Source: Silurus meridionalis (taxonomy: Eukaryota; Chordata; Actinopteri; Siluriformes; Siluridae). Taken from it: 64,000 nt of DNA. Numbering within the stretch: the first letter of the stretch is position 1; the number at the start of each line of letters is the position of its first letter. Both the position numbers and the translations under genes were made by a program. Positions 1 to 10,303 of the stretch are shown piece by piece. The stretch is from contig NC_060887.1 in assembly GCF_014805685.1 (NCBI RefSeq), forward strand, positions 10,367,963 through 10,431,962, written 5' to 3'. The notes under the pieces are model-generated. The model was not told the origin of the DNA. It saw nothing but the letters and a program-made list of their open reading frames with translations, and did not search any database.

Positions 1-284
1 GTCCTTGCAGTTCTGTTAAGCAAAACATACAAAAAGCATATAGCAGGTGAATTAATTTTTATACCAGTAATACAACAGAATCTATAAATCAGTCAGTGTA
101 TGAAGCAAACAAAGCTTTTCTATAAGCTTCTTGGAGAAATTCTTAACCCAAATTCGGATCCCAGCTCTTGAGTGATCAGATCTTTTAGCTCTCCTTTGCT
201 AAGAAATTGTGGGTCTCCGTCCATGCTAGCGTATTTATGAAAGGTAGTGATGAGAAGTCCCATAACTTTCATCAGATCAGACAT
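1..284 (-). pseudogene. S100/ictacalcin-like copy A, coding exons (partial, donor damaged)
   Basis: The EF-hand-1 coding exon runs from ATG at 284 down to about 147 and reads MSDLMKVMGLLITTFHKYAS and onward to ...ELGSEFG (46 residues). It aligns residue for residue with the ictacalcin-like gene at 24.5-25.1 kb, including the S100-type pseudo-EF-hand and the KGELKDL helix. The intron ends in TTAACAG at 13-19 and only the first 12 bases of the EF-hand-2 exon (1-12, reading NCKD) lie in the window. Where the intact paralogue has GGG|GTAAGA at the exon end, this copy has GGGTTAAGA, so the phase-0 GT donor is TT. The nearest GT is one base upstream and would shift the frame. S100 proteins are small cytosolic Ca2+ sensors that act as dimers. 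I infer a pseudogene or one with altered splicing; the missing exon prevents a final call. Confidence 0.75.
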
Positions 285-1141
285 GATGACTTTTGAAAGG
301 GAAAAAAAAAGTTTATTTGCTTTATGTACTTGCTATAAGTTTGAATTTCTTACTTGGGTTGTTTCCTGTCAAAATAGTAAAGATGTGTAGCCTCAATTTC
401 TTTCTAGTAAGCAAAGACTAAGTAAAATGAGGAATGATAGAGGCAGATGTTTTTCAGTCATGACATGAGAAATAAATTCTGCACAGCACAGTCTATGGTA
501 CAGCTGTACAGAGATGTTTATTATCTTTAATATCCAGTACTTTAGCATCAACAGATAGGAAAATGAATTAATCGAATCAATGCTGTTTCAAAGAGAGAAT
601 TTGTTTAAATACATTTTTGTTTCAACAGAACAAATGTGTAATATCTGAGGTGTTTGATTGATGAAGGAGATGTTCAGAACATGCCCAACACACACATGCA
701 CACAATGTTCCAGGAGGGATTCAGGCAAACTGTTGGTTTAAACACAAGTGGATTATGGGCAACGCCCTAGTTTCTTGTGGTTTAACGAACAAAGGGGAGT
801 AGAGAAAGCTGAGAGCTACATTTCACAAAGCCAATTATTTTGCTGCCGAGCATTCTCCAATGCAAGTATAATTTGTTTTCTCCTTCTCCATCTGCTTCTG
901 TTGTTTACCCAACATCTTTTGCAGAAAATTTTCATTTCAGTCATAAACAAATTAAAGCTTGTAAAGACCTTAGACTGGACTAGCACTAAAAGTGAGAGAG
1001 AGAAAGAGGCCAAACCTGAATGTATGTATGTATATATATATATATATATTTGTGTGTGTATGTGTGTGTGTGCATTGAGAACCCATTTGTTCATCACCTC
1101 CAACACTCCAACAAGAAGTTCTCTTCAACTTTTCTACTTAC
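285..1141 (-). other. Intron 1 of S100 copy A, conserved with copies B, C and D
   Basis: This intron shares long stretches with the ictacalcin-like gene and with relics at 7.5-7.7 kb and 28.8-29.1 kb. Shared marks include the segment around 758-800 (GGGCAACGCCCTAG, then AACAAAGGGGAGTA) and CTGCCGAGCATTCTCCA near 843-860. A short TA/TG microsatellite lies at 1021-1073. Open frames across it (748-1217) are low-complexity and lie in intron, so I do not call genes. Confidence 0.7.
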
Positions 1142-1227
1142 CTTTGGGTTTGCACAGACAGCTAGACCTGCAAAAATTAAGGAGAAAGAAGAAGTGAGTC
1201 GAAGAAGGATGTACTGAGCATTATATA
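1142..1227 (-). promoter_or_regulatory. Promoter and non-coding exon 1 of S100 copy A
   Basis: On the minus strand TATATAA (1221-1227) precedes an untranslated exon that ends CCCAAAG at 1142, followed by the consensus donor GTAAGT. The arrangement and much of the exon sequence match the ictacalcin-like gene at 26252-26336. Transcription should start near 1190-1200. S100 genes typically have a non-coding first exon, which fits. The core promoter looks intact even though the downstream coding donor is damaged. Confidence 0.65.
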
Positions 1228-1410
1228 CAGCAGTCGACATCCTCAGCCTTGTTCAGCTCTCTGCAACCTGACCACCCCTCCCCCAATTACTATTGTGATC
1301 CCTCCCCTTTTCCCTATCCCTCTCTACATCTCCACCTGTAAAAGCATCACAGGTTTACAATGCCCCTCTAAAAGGTGGTACAATGCCACCCTAATTATGG
1401 AGGCATTGTA

Positions 1411-1610
1411 GGGAGGTTGTATCTTAGTGGTTAAGGCATTGGCCTTTGTATACGAAAGTCATGAATTCAAATCCCAGCCACACCAAGGCCACTGTGCAAG
1501 GTTAATGTGGATGAGACAGAGGAAGTCAGTGACGTAACCATGACTGAGAACAGAGACATTCCTGATCACCTGATCATCATCTTTTCTCTGCTTGTGTTCT
1601 ATATGATGGA
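1411..1610 (+). mobile_element. tRNA-derived SINE, head region
   Basis: The segment TATCTTAGTGGTTAAGGCA resembles a tRNA A box and GAATTCAAATCCC (1463-1475) resembles a B box, with a CCACACCA end near 1478-1485, so this is a tRNA-like pol III promoter head. It is followed by unrelated body sequence, not by a mature tRNA 3' end, so it is a SINE and not a tRNA gene. The tail motif CTCTGGATAAGGGG...CCAAATGCCATAAATGTAA at 2805-2833 looks like the 3' end of such a SINE. The two may be one element split by insertions. Confidence 0.6.
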
Positions 1611-1678
1611 TGTTTAGCCTGGATACATTTATTAGGTAACAACATTTTTAATTCGTTTTGTAGTAATATTTTAATTAA

Positions 1679-2618
1679 GCCTGTCAAAATGCAAATTAAT
1701 TTTAATGGCACTTGTTTTTTTTAATGCGTGATTAATGCAGCGCGCATTTCTGTTTGACAATTTTTATAAAAAATATAAATAAATATAAAAGAGGTGAAAT
1801 TAAAACCTTCAGCGCAACACACGTTTATTAATGACGTCCTTGTTTTACCAGATAAAATGAATAAAAAAAAAATTTTTACTCAGTAAACATTTGTTTTACT
1901 TATGCGCCAAGTCTCAAATCACCACCGAAATGGGGTTTAAAATTGAGGCATTTTTCCTCATAACACCGAATCGAACTTAACTTACTCTGTCTTTTTTATC
2001 GTACAAATAAGTACAATACATCATTTGAATCTGTAAAGGGTCAACTTTTATTTGTATACATTCATATTAACAACAAAATGCTGTACTTTTGTAAAATAAA
2101 GCAAACACACAGGGTGCGCTTTCTGGCATCTCGTCATCTTTCTTCACAGACTCACAAATAAAAAACCTGAATCTCAGTGAATATTTTGCCTCACAGACAT
2201 AGTAAATATATATATAGAAAGCTCGAAAAGTCTACTTTTAAATAAACAAATTCACATCAAATACAAATATTCTCTGATTAAGGTAATTCGTATGAAAGTT
2301 ATGAGGTACAGTTTCTCCAGTGTCATGTTATTAACCATCCATGTGGAAACATAGCAAAAGTTCCGTTTGGTGTCCTGATGATTTGCGTAATTGAAAACAC
2401 CATAATTACATTTACAAGAATATTTTTTTCTTCATGCTCTATGCTGAGTTTGGTTTCACTAATAATAATAATGATACATTTGCATAATGCATCCATATTT
2501 ATCCATGCCTATGTTGATTAGAGTATTAAAAATGTAAATTACTAATTTATAGTACATTTAGAACCGATTAAAAATGTGCGATTAAGTTGCAATAAAATAT
2601 TTTAATCGATGGACAGCC
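1679..2618. mobile_element. Non-autonomous DNA transposon flanked by TTAA
   Basis: The element starts GCCTGTC and ends GACAGCC, and is flanked on both sides by TTAA (1675-1678 and 2619-2622). TTAA duplication is characteristic of the piggyBac and Kolobok superfamilies. No transposase is visible in its 940 bases. The right end (ATTTTAATCGATGGACAGCC) matches, in inverse orientation, a truncated copy at 31693-32055. AT-rich stretches with ATTAATG/ATCG patterns dominate. The superfamily is inferred from the target site only. Confidence 0.65.
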
Positions 2619-2664
2619 TTAATATTATTGACGTGAGGTCCAGTTATCAGCGTGACATTAAAGC

Positions 2665-2835
2665 AGGTTGAAGTAATGGCTACTTTTTACTTAAGTACAT
2701 GTCAGAGCCTTAACTTCTTTACTTTAACTTATCCAAAGTATAGTCAGTACTTTAACTTTTACCCAGGTATTTTTGCTACCTCTGGAATTAGATAAATGTA
2801 GGTCGCTCTGGATAAGGGGTGTCTGCCAAATGCCA
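2665..2835 (-). repeat. Dispersed repeat related to 52545-52680, followed by a SINE tail
   Basis: The run of ACTTAAGTAC and TACTTTAACTTTTACCC motifs resembles, in inverse orientation, the block at 52545-52680 (AAATACTTTGTTACTGTACTT). It ends in a SINE-like tail, CGCTCTGGATAAGGGG and CCATAAATGTAA (2803-2833). I cannot assign a family. Confidence 0.35.
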
Positions 2836-4740
2836 TAAATGTAACTGTAATTACTATATCACCAAGATACCTAAACATGTACTCAAAAACCAAAAACAAA
2901 TAGAAACTTCTACATATTAGACATGCTTAAGTTGAATTTGATTTGATGGTGAAACATTCAAAAGAATCTTTCAGTTACTAATGCATACTTTATTCACAGC
3001 ACAAGTGCAGCAGTGCAGCATGAGTAAATTATATGTAGTGTCTTATTGCAGACTGTGAGTGGGTTTACATATTGTAAATGTTTGTAGATATCATGGACAG
3101 TACTGAGGGGTAGTCCAATTACAATTTTTCCACCTCGTCGTACCCTTCAAAGTGAATAGGAATCACCATTGACCACAGTTCTGGAATTTATGCATTTGTT
3201 TGTCAAACCATAAATGACTGAAATTGACAAGAGGTCAATTAGGAATATTTTTTTTTATTAAACATTAGCAAAATAAGTACAACTGATGTTATTGTCTTCA
3301 TGTGAACATTACCTAGTACAGGTAGCATCCAGATTATAAACATTGATAATGGACAATGATATGTGGGGGACAATGACATAGATTCCATACTAATTTGTTT
3401 TTTACAGATTAGAAAAATAAAAACTTTGTTCATATTAATAGCAAAGAAAGCCAGCAAAAAACACTACAGCCCATGTCTGGATGTGTATGAGTTATGTACT
3501 TTTACAGAAAAAAGAATACCTCTTGTTATAATGTCTCATAAGATAAGACAAGATTTGGTTACTGATTCACTGGTGACTGATTCACTGGGAGCAGCTCTGA
3601 TTGTACAGTCTAATAGCAGCAGGGAGAAAAGACTGTCTGTATCGCTCCTTCAGACACTTAGGATGTAACAGTCTATCACTGAAGGAGATGCTCAAAGATG
3701 TAACTGTTTCATATAGGGGTGAGAGTCGTTCTGCAGTAGTGATAGTTTAGCTACCATCCTCATTTCTCCCACCTACTGTACAATGTCCAGGGGAATCCCC
3801 AGAACTGAGCTGAAAAGTGATATATTTTATACTCATGATAAAGAAACAAATTGCAAATCCAGATAAAGAATTCAGACAGTGAGCGTGCACATTGAACAAC
3901 TCCGGTGTTTTCCGCTGATATTTGATTAGACACCTATTAATTTTCACCACTGGTGCTAACCAACATTAGCAATGTTACACAGTGATGCAACACAACAGTA
4001 CAACATTCACATAATCTAAAGATATTATTAAGTATTAAGCATAAGTATTACATGCCACCATGCTTGCAAAGGATTCATGATGAGTTTTTATAAGCTTCCA
4101 GTTCAGTCATCTTTGGCAAATACAGCTTATACTGCAAAATAAAGCTGTTGTCTTTTTTTTATTTGATGTCGAAGTGGCCGCTTAAATATGGCCAGGGGAT
4201 TGTCTCATAGGACACCCGGTGTCCAGGTGCACCGCTATGGCCCCTTGGCTAAATTGTACTTTGGGCCCCAAGGCTCCATCCCTCAATTATCTGAAATTTT
4301 TGTTAAATGTAACAACAATCGTTATCAATAAGTCAAGTCAAGTCAAGTTTATTTCTATAGTGCATATTACAACAGACATTGTCTCAAAGCAGCTTTACAG
4401 AAATCAACAGTTAAGGTGAATGGTGTGCATTTATCCCTGATGAGTAAGCCGTGGCAACTGTGGCAATGAAAAACTCCCCTAGATGTAAGCATGATAATTA
4501 CTGTTTATTCAGTAGGAGACAATAAAGAACTAAAACTGTTTATTAATTTATGCATACTATATACAATAAACATTGGGCTGAATAATTGATTTTTATTTTG
4601 TGTTAATTACAACCGCTTCATATGGGCTAGCTTCAGAATTGTAACACAAAACTGAACATAAATCGTAACATAAATTTTAAACTGGGTGATTAGCTGACTT
4701 CCACGTCTTGCATTGTCCCATTTTCAAGTTTTTCCTTCTC
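2836..4740. other. Non-coding stretch with dispersed repeats
   Basis: Positions 2960-3000 (TCTTTCAGTTACTAATGCATA) match the upstream flank of the ictacalcin-like gene at 26667-26700, so the S100 duplication reaches this far. A repeat of unknown class lies at about 3530-3790 (AGCAGCAGGGAGAAAAGACTG). Another lies at 4330-4475 (TCAAAGCAGCTTTACAGAAA, then CCCTGATGAGTAAGCCGTGG) and recurs near 23830, 32400-32600 and 33890. No credible gene was seen. Confidence 0.5.
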
Positions 4741-6262
4741 TACACTGGCGATCAAAATTAGAGAACAGTTTATAAACAATTGAACAATTAAACAATTGAA
4801 TTCTGAAATAATGTCATCTTCACTGCTCAACAGTTTTTGTCCTGTCTATACCATGCTACCAGAACACCTTTTCCACAAAATAACTAAGGCATTTAAAAAA
4901 AAAAAACATTATTTTGCAGAAAACACACTGATCAAAATTAGAGAACACTTTCAGGTACCTCCCAGTTATTGGTGTTAATCTGGTACCTGGTGCTAATTTC
5001 CTTGATTATCTGTCAACCCCTATTTACTGGCAGCCTACCTTCCAGTTTCACTGACTCTGCAAGATGGTAGGCCGTTCTAAAGTGAATGAAAGCCTCCAGC
5101 AGCAGGTTGTCCAGATGAAGCCCAAAGGGATGACCCTATCAGTCATAGCAAGACAAGTTGGTCATTCCAAATCTGTGATTTCAAGAATATTGAATCTTTA
5201 CAACATCACAAACTTATTCAAGTCCGCCAAGAAGGCTGGTCGTCCACGGAAGACAAATACAAGAGAGGACAGGATACTGCAGAGGATCTCAATGGGCAAT
5301 CGTTTCCACACTGCAGCTGGAATTGCTCACCAGTTCAGCGCTCAACAGGGTAAGGATCTGTCTCGTCATACAGTGTCTCGACGTTTAAGAGCATTTGGAC
5401 TGAAAGCCCACGCTGCAGTGACCAAACCTCTCATTAGCAGAAAGAATCAAAAGGCTAGACTAAGCTTTGCTGAGGAGCATGTTGTGTGGACAGAGGAGAA
5501 CTGGTCCAAAGTTCACTTCAGTGATAAAGGCAAGTTTAATTTATTTGGGTCCGATGGGAAACATTATGTTCGGCGACAAACTGGAGAAAGACTGAACCCA
5601 AAGTGTGTAAAGAAGTCAGTGAAAAGTGGAGGAGGAAGTGTCATGGTTTGTGGCATGTTTTCTGCAGCAGGAGTTGGGCCTCTTATACAGCTACATGGCA
5701 GAGTGAATGCAAATGTTTATCAGAACCTTCTTCAACAACATATGGTTCCTTCCATGCGTTCATCACCCAATTAGCCCACAGTGTTCATGCAGGACAACGC
5801 TCCATGTCACACAGCAAAACGGGTAAAGCAGTTTCTTGAAACTGAAAACATTGGAATAATGACATGGCCTGCCCAGAGTCCTGATCTCAACCCAATAGAG
5901 AACCTCTGGAAAATCCTTGGCGACAAAGTTATGGCCAAGAAACCCACAACAGTACCGAACTGTGGAGGAGACTAGAAGAAGAGTGGACCAAAATCACACC
6001 AGAGCAGTGTGAGAGACTAGTGCTGTCCTGTGGCCGCAGATGTGCTGAAGTCATTTAGAGCAGAGGCCTGTACACTTCCTACTAATTGCTGACTGTTGTA
6101 ACCTTCAGAAAATTTTGTTGTAATCTTTTTCCATACTACAGTCTTTGTTGTTCTCGAATTTTGATTAGTGTGTTTTCTGCAAAATAATGTTTTTTTTGGA
6201 AATGCCTTAGTTAATTTGTGGAAAAGGTGTTCTGGTAGCATGGTATAGACAGGACAAAAACT
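4741..6262 (+). mobile_element. Tc1-like transposon #1 (right end truncated)
   Basis: The left end starts after TA with CACTGGCGATCAAAATTAGA. Inverted repeats of about 120 bases pair 4828-4953 with 6146-6262; both contain a match to TCCTGTCTATACCATGCTAC. The right outer end is missing because another Tc1 sequence begins at about 6263. A transposase pseudogene lies inside. Only one of two complete termini is present, so it is probably immobile. Confidence 0.85.
5064..6058 (+). pseudogene. Tc1 transposase, one stop and one frameshift
   Basis: The reading begins MVGRSKVNESLQQQVVQMKP and carries a paired-type helix-turn-helix N-terminal half (GMTLSVIARQVGHSKSVISR) and the GRPRKTN linker. It then enters the DDE domain: first Asp in HFSDKGKFNLFG, second in MQDNAPCHTAKR, catalytic Glu in [11 protein letters not shown], giving the DD34E arrangement of Tc1. 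An in-frame TAG at 5772-5774 splits the DDE domain, and a frameshift near 5955 moves the C-terminal end (LWRRLEEEWTKI...CAEVI) into another frame. Even the first Asp motif departs from the usual SDE form. The length, if intact, would be near the usual 340 residues. It is inactive as read. Confidence 0.9.
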
Positions 6263-7134
6263 CTGGCCTTTCGCTGAGAAACACGGAGTTTGAGCTCCCT
6301 CCAAAGATTCTCTATTGGGTTTAGGTATGGAGACTGGCTAGGCCACGGCAGAACCTTGATTTGCTTCTTACAGAGCCACTCCTTGGTTATCCTGGCTGTG
6401 TGCTTCGGGTCACTTTCATGTTGGAAGACCCAGCCTCGGCCCATCTTCAATGCTCTAACTGAGGGAAGGAGGTTGTTCCCCAAAATCTCGCAATACATGG
6501 CCCCGGTCATCCTCTCCTTATTACAGTGCAGTCGCCCTGTCCCATGTGCAGAAAAACACCCCAAAGCATTATGCTACCACCCCCATGCTTCACAGAGGGG
6601 ATGTGTTCTTGGGATGGTACTCATCATTTTTCTTCCTCCAAACACGTTTAGTGGAATTATGACCCAAAAGTTCTATTTTGGTCTCATCTGACCGCATGAC
6701 TTTCTCCCATGACTCCTCTGGATCATCCAAATGGTCATTGGCAAACTTAAGATGTGCCTGGACATGTGCTGATTTAAGCAAGGGAACCTTCCGTGCCATG
6801 CATGATTTCAAACCATGACGTCTTAGTGTATTACCAACAGTAACCTTGGAAACGGTGGTCCCAGCTCTTTTCAGGTCATTGACCAGCTCCTCCCGTGTAG
6901 TTCTGGGCTGATTTCTCACCTTCCTTAGGATCATTGAGACCCCACGAGGTGAGATCTTGCATGAAGCCCCAGTCTGAGGGAGATAGACAATCATGTTTAG
7001 CTTCTTCCATTTTCTAATAATTGCTCCAACAGTGTACCTTTTTTCATTGCTTGGCAATTTCCCTGTAGCCCTTTCCAGCCTTGTGGAGGTGTACAATTTT
7101 GTCTCTAGTTTCTTTGGTCTTGGCCATGTTAGTA
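6263..7134 (-). pseudogene. Tc1 transposase fragment (Passport-like)
   Basis: Two minus-strand reading stretches cover the protein: 7080 to 6590 holds the HTH and first catalytic segment ([36 protein letters not shown]), and 6564 to 6263 holds [29 protein letters not shown] with the second Asp, and [17 protein letters not shown] with the Glu. The N-terminal start is frameshifted against the intact family copy. The C-terminal 50 or so residues are missing at the 6263 junction. It is non-functional. Confidence 0.85.
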
Positions 7135-7494
7135 GTTGGATTCTTACTGATTGTATGGGGTGGACAGGTGTCTTTATGCAGCTAACGACCTCAAACAGGT
7201 GCATCTAATTTAGGATAATAAATGTAGTGGAGGTGGATATTTTAAAGGCAGACTAACAGGTCCTTGAGGGTCAGAATTCTAGCTGATAGACAGGTGTTCA
7301 AATACTTATTTGCAGCTGTATCATACAAAGAAATAGTTTAAAAATCATATATTGTGATTTCTGTTTTTTTTTTTTAGATTATGTCTCTCACAGTGGACAT
7401 GCACCTACGATGACAATTTCAGACCCTTCCATGATTTCTAAGTGGGAGAACTTGCAAAATAGCTGGGTGTTCAAATACTTATTTTCCTCACTGT
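6263..7494 (-). mobile_element. Tc1-like transposon #2, Passport-like family, 3'-truncated
   Basis: The outer end at 7494 reads CAGTGAGGAAAATAAGTATT on the minus strand and abuts TA. It belongs to the same family as the element at 57655-59229, whose end it matches. Its other end is cut inside the transposase gene at about 6263, where it joins the inverted repeat of Tc1 #1. The family ends resemble those I remember for Passport/PPTN-type fish Tc1 elements; that name is from memory. Confidence 0.85.
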
Positions 7495-7514
7495 ATATAT
7501 AGGATATAAAAACT

Positions 7515-7726
7515 GCTTTTTTGGCTATATTAAATTTGAGTTTGAATTTCTTACCGGAAATAAATCCTATAAATATAGAAGAACTTTATCCTTTTTCTAG
7601 TAAAAAAAGTTTAAATACACAGAGAAATATTTCTCTGCCGAGCATCTTCCAGTGCAAGTATAACTTATTTTATTTTGCCCTACTTCATGTGAGTCTATTC
7701 TTGACAGATCTTTAACAAAGACTTAG
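7515..7726 (-). pseudogene. S100 relic B, intron-1 segment
   Basis: This piece matches intron 1 of copies A and C: TTTGAATTTCTTACCGG near 7543 (compare 340-356) and CTGCCGAGCATCTTCCAGTG at 7635-7655 (compare 843-865). No S100 coding exon is present; the coding side is occupied by Tc1 #2. Relic B resumes at about 9700 after an inserted retroelement block. Confidence 0.6.
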
Positions 7727-9699
7727 TGTCAGGATAATTTGGGCTGGCACTTCTGGTTTGTGACGCACTTTTCCGCTCTGGATCATCCTGCTCCCCGTGC
7801 GGCTTACAGGTTGCCTACTCTGCTGGTTCCCACTTCCGATTTCCTGCCCGGTATTGTGACCCAGGATTCCCTTCCAGGAACTCGGGCTGCGTCGCAACGC
7901 TTTGGGAACGTGACTGCAATGTCCACGCTCTGAAATAATGTGTGTAATCAATCAAAATTGGAGGCAAGGAATCACCGGCAGGGTGATGTCATGACCAGGA
8001 AGCTATAAAACGCACTTGGAGTGAAGCCAGCTTTCTCTTTGTTAATGAAGCGCTCTGTGTGCATTTTAAGTTGAATTGTCTGTATATTGTCTGTCTGAAC
8101 TGAAGGCATCGAGAAAGGCTAAGCACACTTTCTGGTTGTCGGGGGGGTATATACACAGCCTTTTGTGTGTCTTGCCTGGGAGTGTAGCATGCTAAGTCGG
8201 TTCTCGAGGGAGCCGACTGTGAGCACTGCGTTCGCATGTCAATGCATTCATTGTCCAGTTCCTGGGGTTCACAAATGGACCTCGCAGAAGGTTTTGAGAC
8301 AGGCTTGTCCCTTTCTTGAACCTCACCTGCCCGGTCCAGCTCCCGTTCGCAGGCTTCAGAAGCATGCCTTTCCGCAGCTTCTTCCCCTTGCGATGAGAGC
8401 ATGCAGCTCCACCTCTCTTCCTCTGAGGGGGGCAGTGGTTAGTGAGCCTGAGGGTGAGGAGCTCATGAAGGTTGTGACATAGGCCATAGAAAAGCTGGAC
8501 GCATTTTCTCCACACCACCTGGATGCTGAGGCCTCCGGTGCGACCTAGAGTGGCTGGGTGGGACCTGGCTGTTGTGTTGGAGGCTCTATCTGAACCCCCT
8601 TGAGGCCCCTGGCCAAGGCTTCATGGAGGCACCTCACAGTCAAGACTGTGTTCTTGCTGGCTATCTGCTCTCTGAGGAGAGTAGGTGATTTACAGGCCCT
8701 CTCTGTGGCCCCCTCTTTTCTGGAGATTATTTCAGGCATGTCCAGTGCCTTCCTGCAAGGTGCCCTTGGTCATCCCACGACTTGTTAGGCTCCAGGCATT
8801 CTATTCTCCTCCGTTTCATGCCCCAGACCAGGAGAAGCTGAACCGGCTGTGCCCTGTGCAAGCACTGGACACTTACATCCACAGGACGAGACCTTGGAAG
8901 AAGTCGGAACAACTGTTCATCTGCTACGGCTCTCAGAGGAGAGGCCTTCCTGCTAACAAGAAGCCACTAAGCAGGTGGATTATCGACGCTATCGTGTCTT
9001 CCTATAAGTGCTCTGTTCTCCCTGCTCCTTTTGGGGTCAGAGTGCACTCATTTTAGTTGCAGTCTAAAGCCGTGACTTCTGGAAGCTCCTGCCTTGCTTC
9101 AATTATCAGTACAGGTTGTAGTGGAAGTGTTTTATCTGAACCTGTTTATCCAATGCTGGGATCAATTACCAGCACTGGCCACGGTGGCAGTCCTGGTCCC
9201 TATTTCCAGTCAACCCAACAGCCAGCCCCCACCTCTGAATCTTGCTGGGGGTGCCACTTAGTTTCAGTTTTCCACTAAGGGCACCACCCAGCCCCTAAAC
9301 CCTATCGGGGGGCTGCCCAACCTCAGAGCTCCACCCAGAATGCCTCCTGTTCCTATGTCATTACTGAGAACACCCTTCAGCCTGCCTGCCATGCTGACGA
9401 CAACATTCCACTCCTGAGCCCCGCTCAAGACATTGCTCCGCTCCCAAGCCCTGCTGAGGATGTTGCTCTGGTCTTGAGCCCTGCTAAGGTGGTATCTCTG
9501 CTCCCAAAACCTTCTGAGGGTGTTGCTCCATTGTGTTCCATAGACTGTCTCTGCTCTCTGGCTCTGTTTCTTCTGGTCACATTTTTCTTTGAACTGTCTT
9601 CAATGTTTGCCCTCCATTGCCTCTTTCCTGTATGTTATTAAAAACCTTGATTATACCCTGGTCTGCGTCCTGCATTTGGGTCCTCTCAGTTTTATAACA
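7727..9699 (+). mobile_element. Composite retroelement block (Gypsy-like LTR ends, DIRS-like core)
   Basis: The block interrupts S100 relic B. It starts TGTCAGGATA, similar to the LTR start at 42809, and ends with TGCATTTGGGTCCT (9672-9685) and TTTTATAACA, similar to the Gypsy-type LTR ends at 43235 and 44710. A TATA-like GCTATAAAACG lies near 8001. The middle holds a rearranged DIRS-like segment: the RNase H-side motif at 8258-8300 recurs at 62637-62680, and a tyrosine recombinase remnant lies at 8560-9054. Positions 9400-9540 hold a degenerate repeat of about 30 bases (GAGGATGTTGCTC type) like the one at 43660-43960. I find no matching 5-base duplication at the ends. Confidence 0.6.
8560..9054 (+). 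pseudogene. DIRS-type tyrosine recombinase remnant
   Basis: Reading frames encode EASWRHLTVKTVFLLAICSL, then RVGDLQALSVAPSFLE, then (shifted) RLQAFYSPPFHAPDQEKLNRLCPVQALDTYI and QLFICYGSQRRGLPANKKPLSRW. This is the core-binding/catalytic region of the recombinase of DIRS-like retrotransposons and matches the copies at 63.6 kb (+) and 38.5-38.8 kb (-). It stops before the HxxR and Tyr motifs. Frameshifts at about 8600 and 8780 make it inactive. Confidence 0.75.
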
Positions 9700-9905
9700 A
9701 AGTGTCATGCAATGTCTAACAACGAAAGTCTAATGAAGCACATGCTAGATCTAAGATCAGAGTGAAAAGCAAAGGAGATTTAAAGAAGATTAAGACAAAA
9801 ACATATGCATAACTTTGGCAAGGTTTCATAAACAGGTACATAGTTAAGTTTACTGTGCCCAGATTGAAAACCAAAGAGTATTGCAGAACTCAGTCACATG
9901 TACTA
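9700..9905 (-). pseudogene. S100 relic B, second part
   Basis: GAGTGAAAAGCAAAGGAGATTTAAAGAAGATTAA near 9758 and ATTGCAGAACTCAGTCACATGTA near 9879 match 25880-25925 and 26612-26635 of the ictacalcin locus in order and orientation. It is non-coding and decayed. Confidence 0.55.
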
Positions 9906-9911
9906 AGCATT

Positions 9912-10302
9912 ATCTTCTTCTTGTTCTTTTGGCTGCTCCCATTAGGGGTCTCCACAGAGGATAATCCGTCTTCATACTACTCTCTCCTCTACATCTACCT
10001 GCATGTCTTCGATCACCATATTCATAATCCTCATCCTTGGACTTTCTCTTCTCCTCCCTCCTGGTGGCTCCATCCTAAGCATTCTTCTTCCAATATAACC
10101 CATGTCCCTCCTCTGTCCAAACCATCTTAATCTCACTTTGTACCCAAAACGTCCTACATGCGCTGTGCCTCGTTTCAAATTATGTCCATTCTTGTCACTC
10201 CCAATGAAAATCTCAGCATCTTCATCTCTGCCACCTCCAGCTTCAGCTCCTGTCTTTTAATCAATGCCATTGTCTCTGAACCATACAACATAGCAGGTCT
10301 CT
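9912..10302 (-). mobile_element. RTE-type LINE, 3' end
   Basis: On the minus strand this ends in a (GAA)-like tail at 9913-9925 preceded by the motif seen as GGCTGCTCCCATTAGGGGTC on the plus strand, identical with the longer RTE copy at 61068-61088. Positions 10200-10302 (CTCAGCATCTTCATCTCTGCCACC and onward) repeat 61105-61190. Only the C-terminal coding/3' region is left. Confidence 0.75.
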
Positions 10303-10303
10303 T

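Noticed and set aside
748..1217. Overlapping open frames on both strands
   Set aside because: They lie in intron 1 and exon 1 of S100 copy A, include TA/TG microsatellite codons and have no homologous frame in copy C.
1411..1485. Possible tRNA gene
   Set aside because: A and B boxes are present but there is no paired acceptor stem or cloverleaf, and it continues as a SINE body.
7739..8518. Several open frames on both strands
   Set aside because: They fall within the LTR/DIRS composite and do not match gag or pol in any consistent frame.
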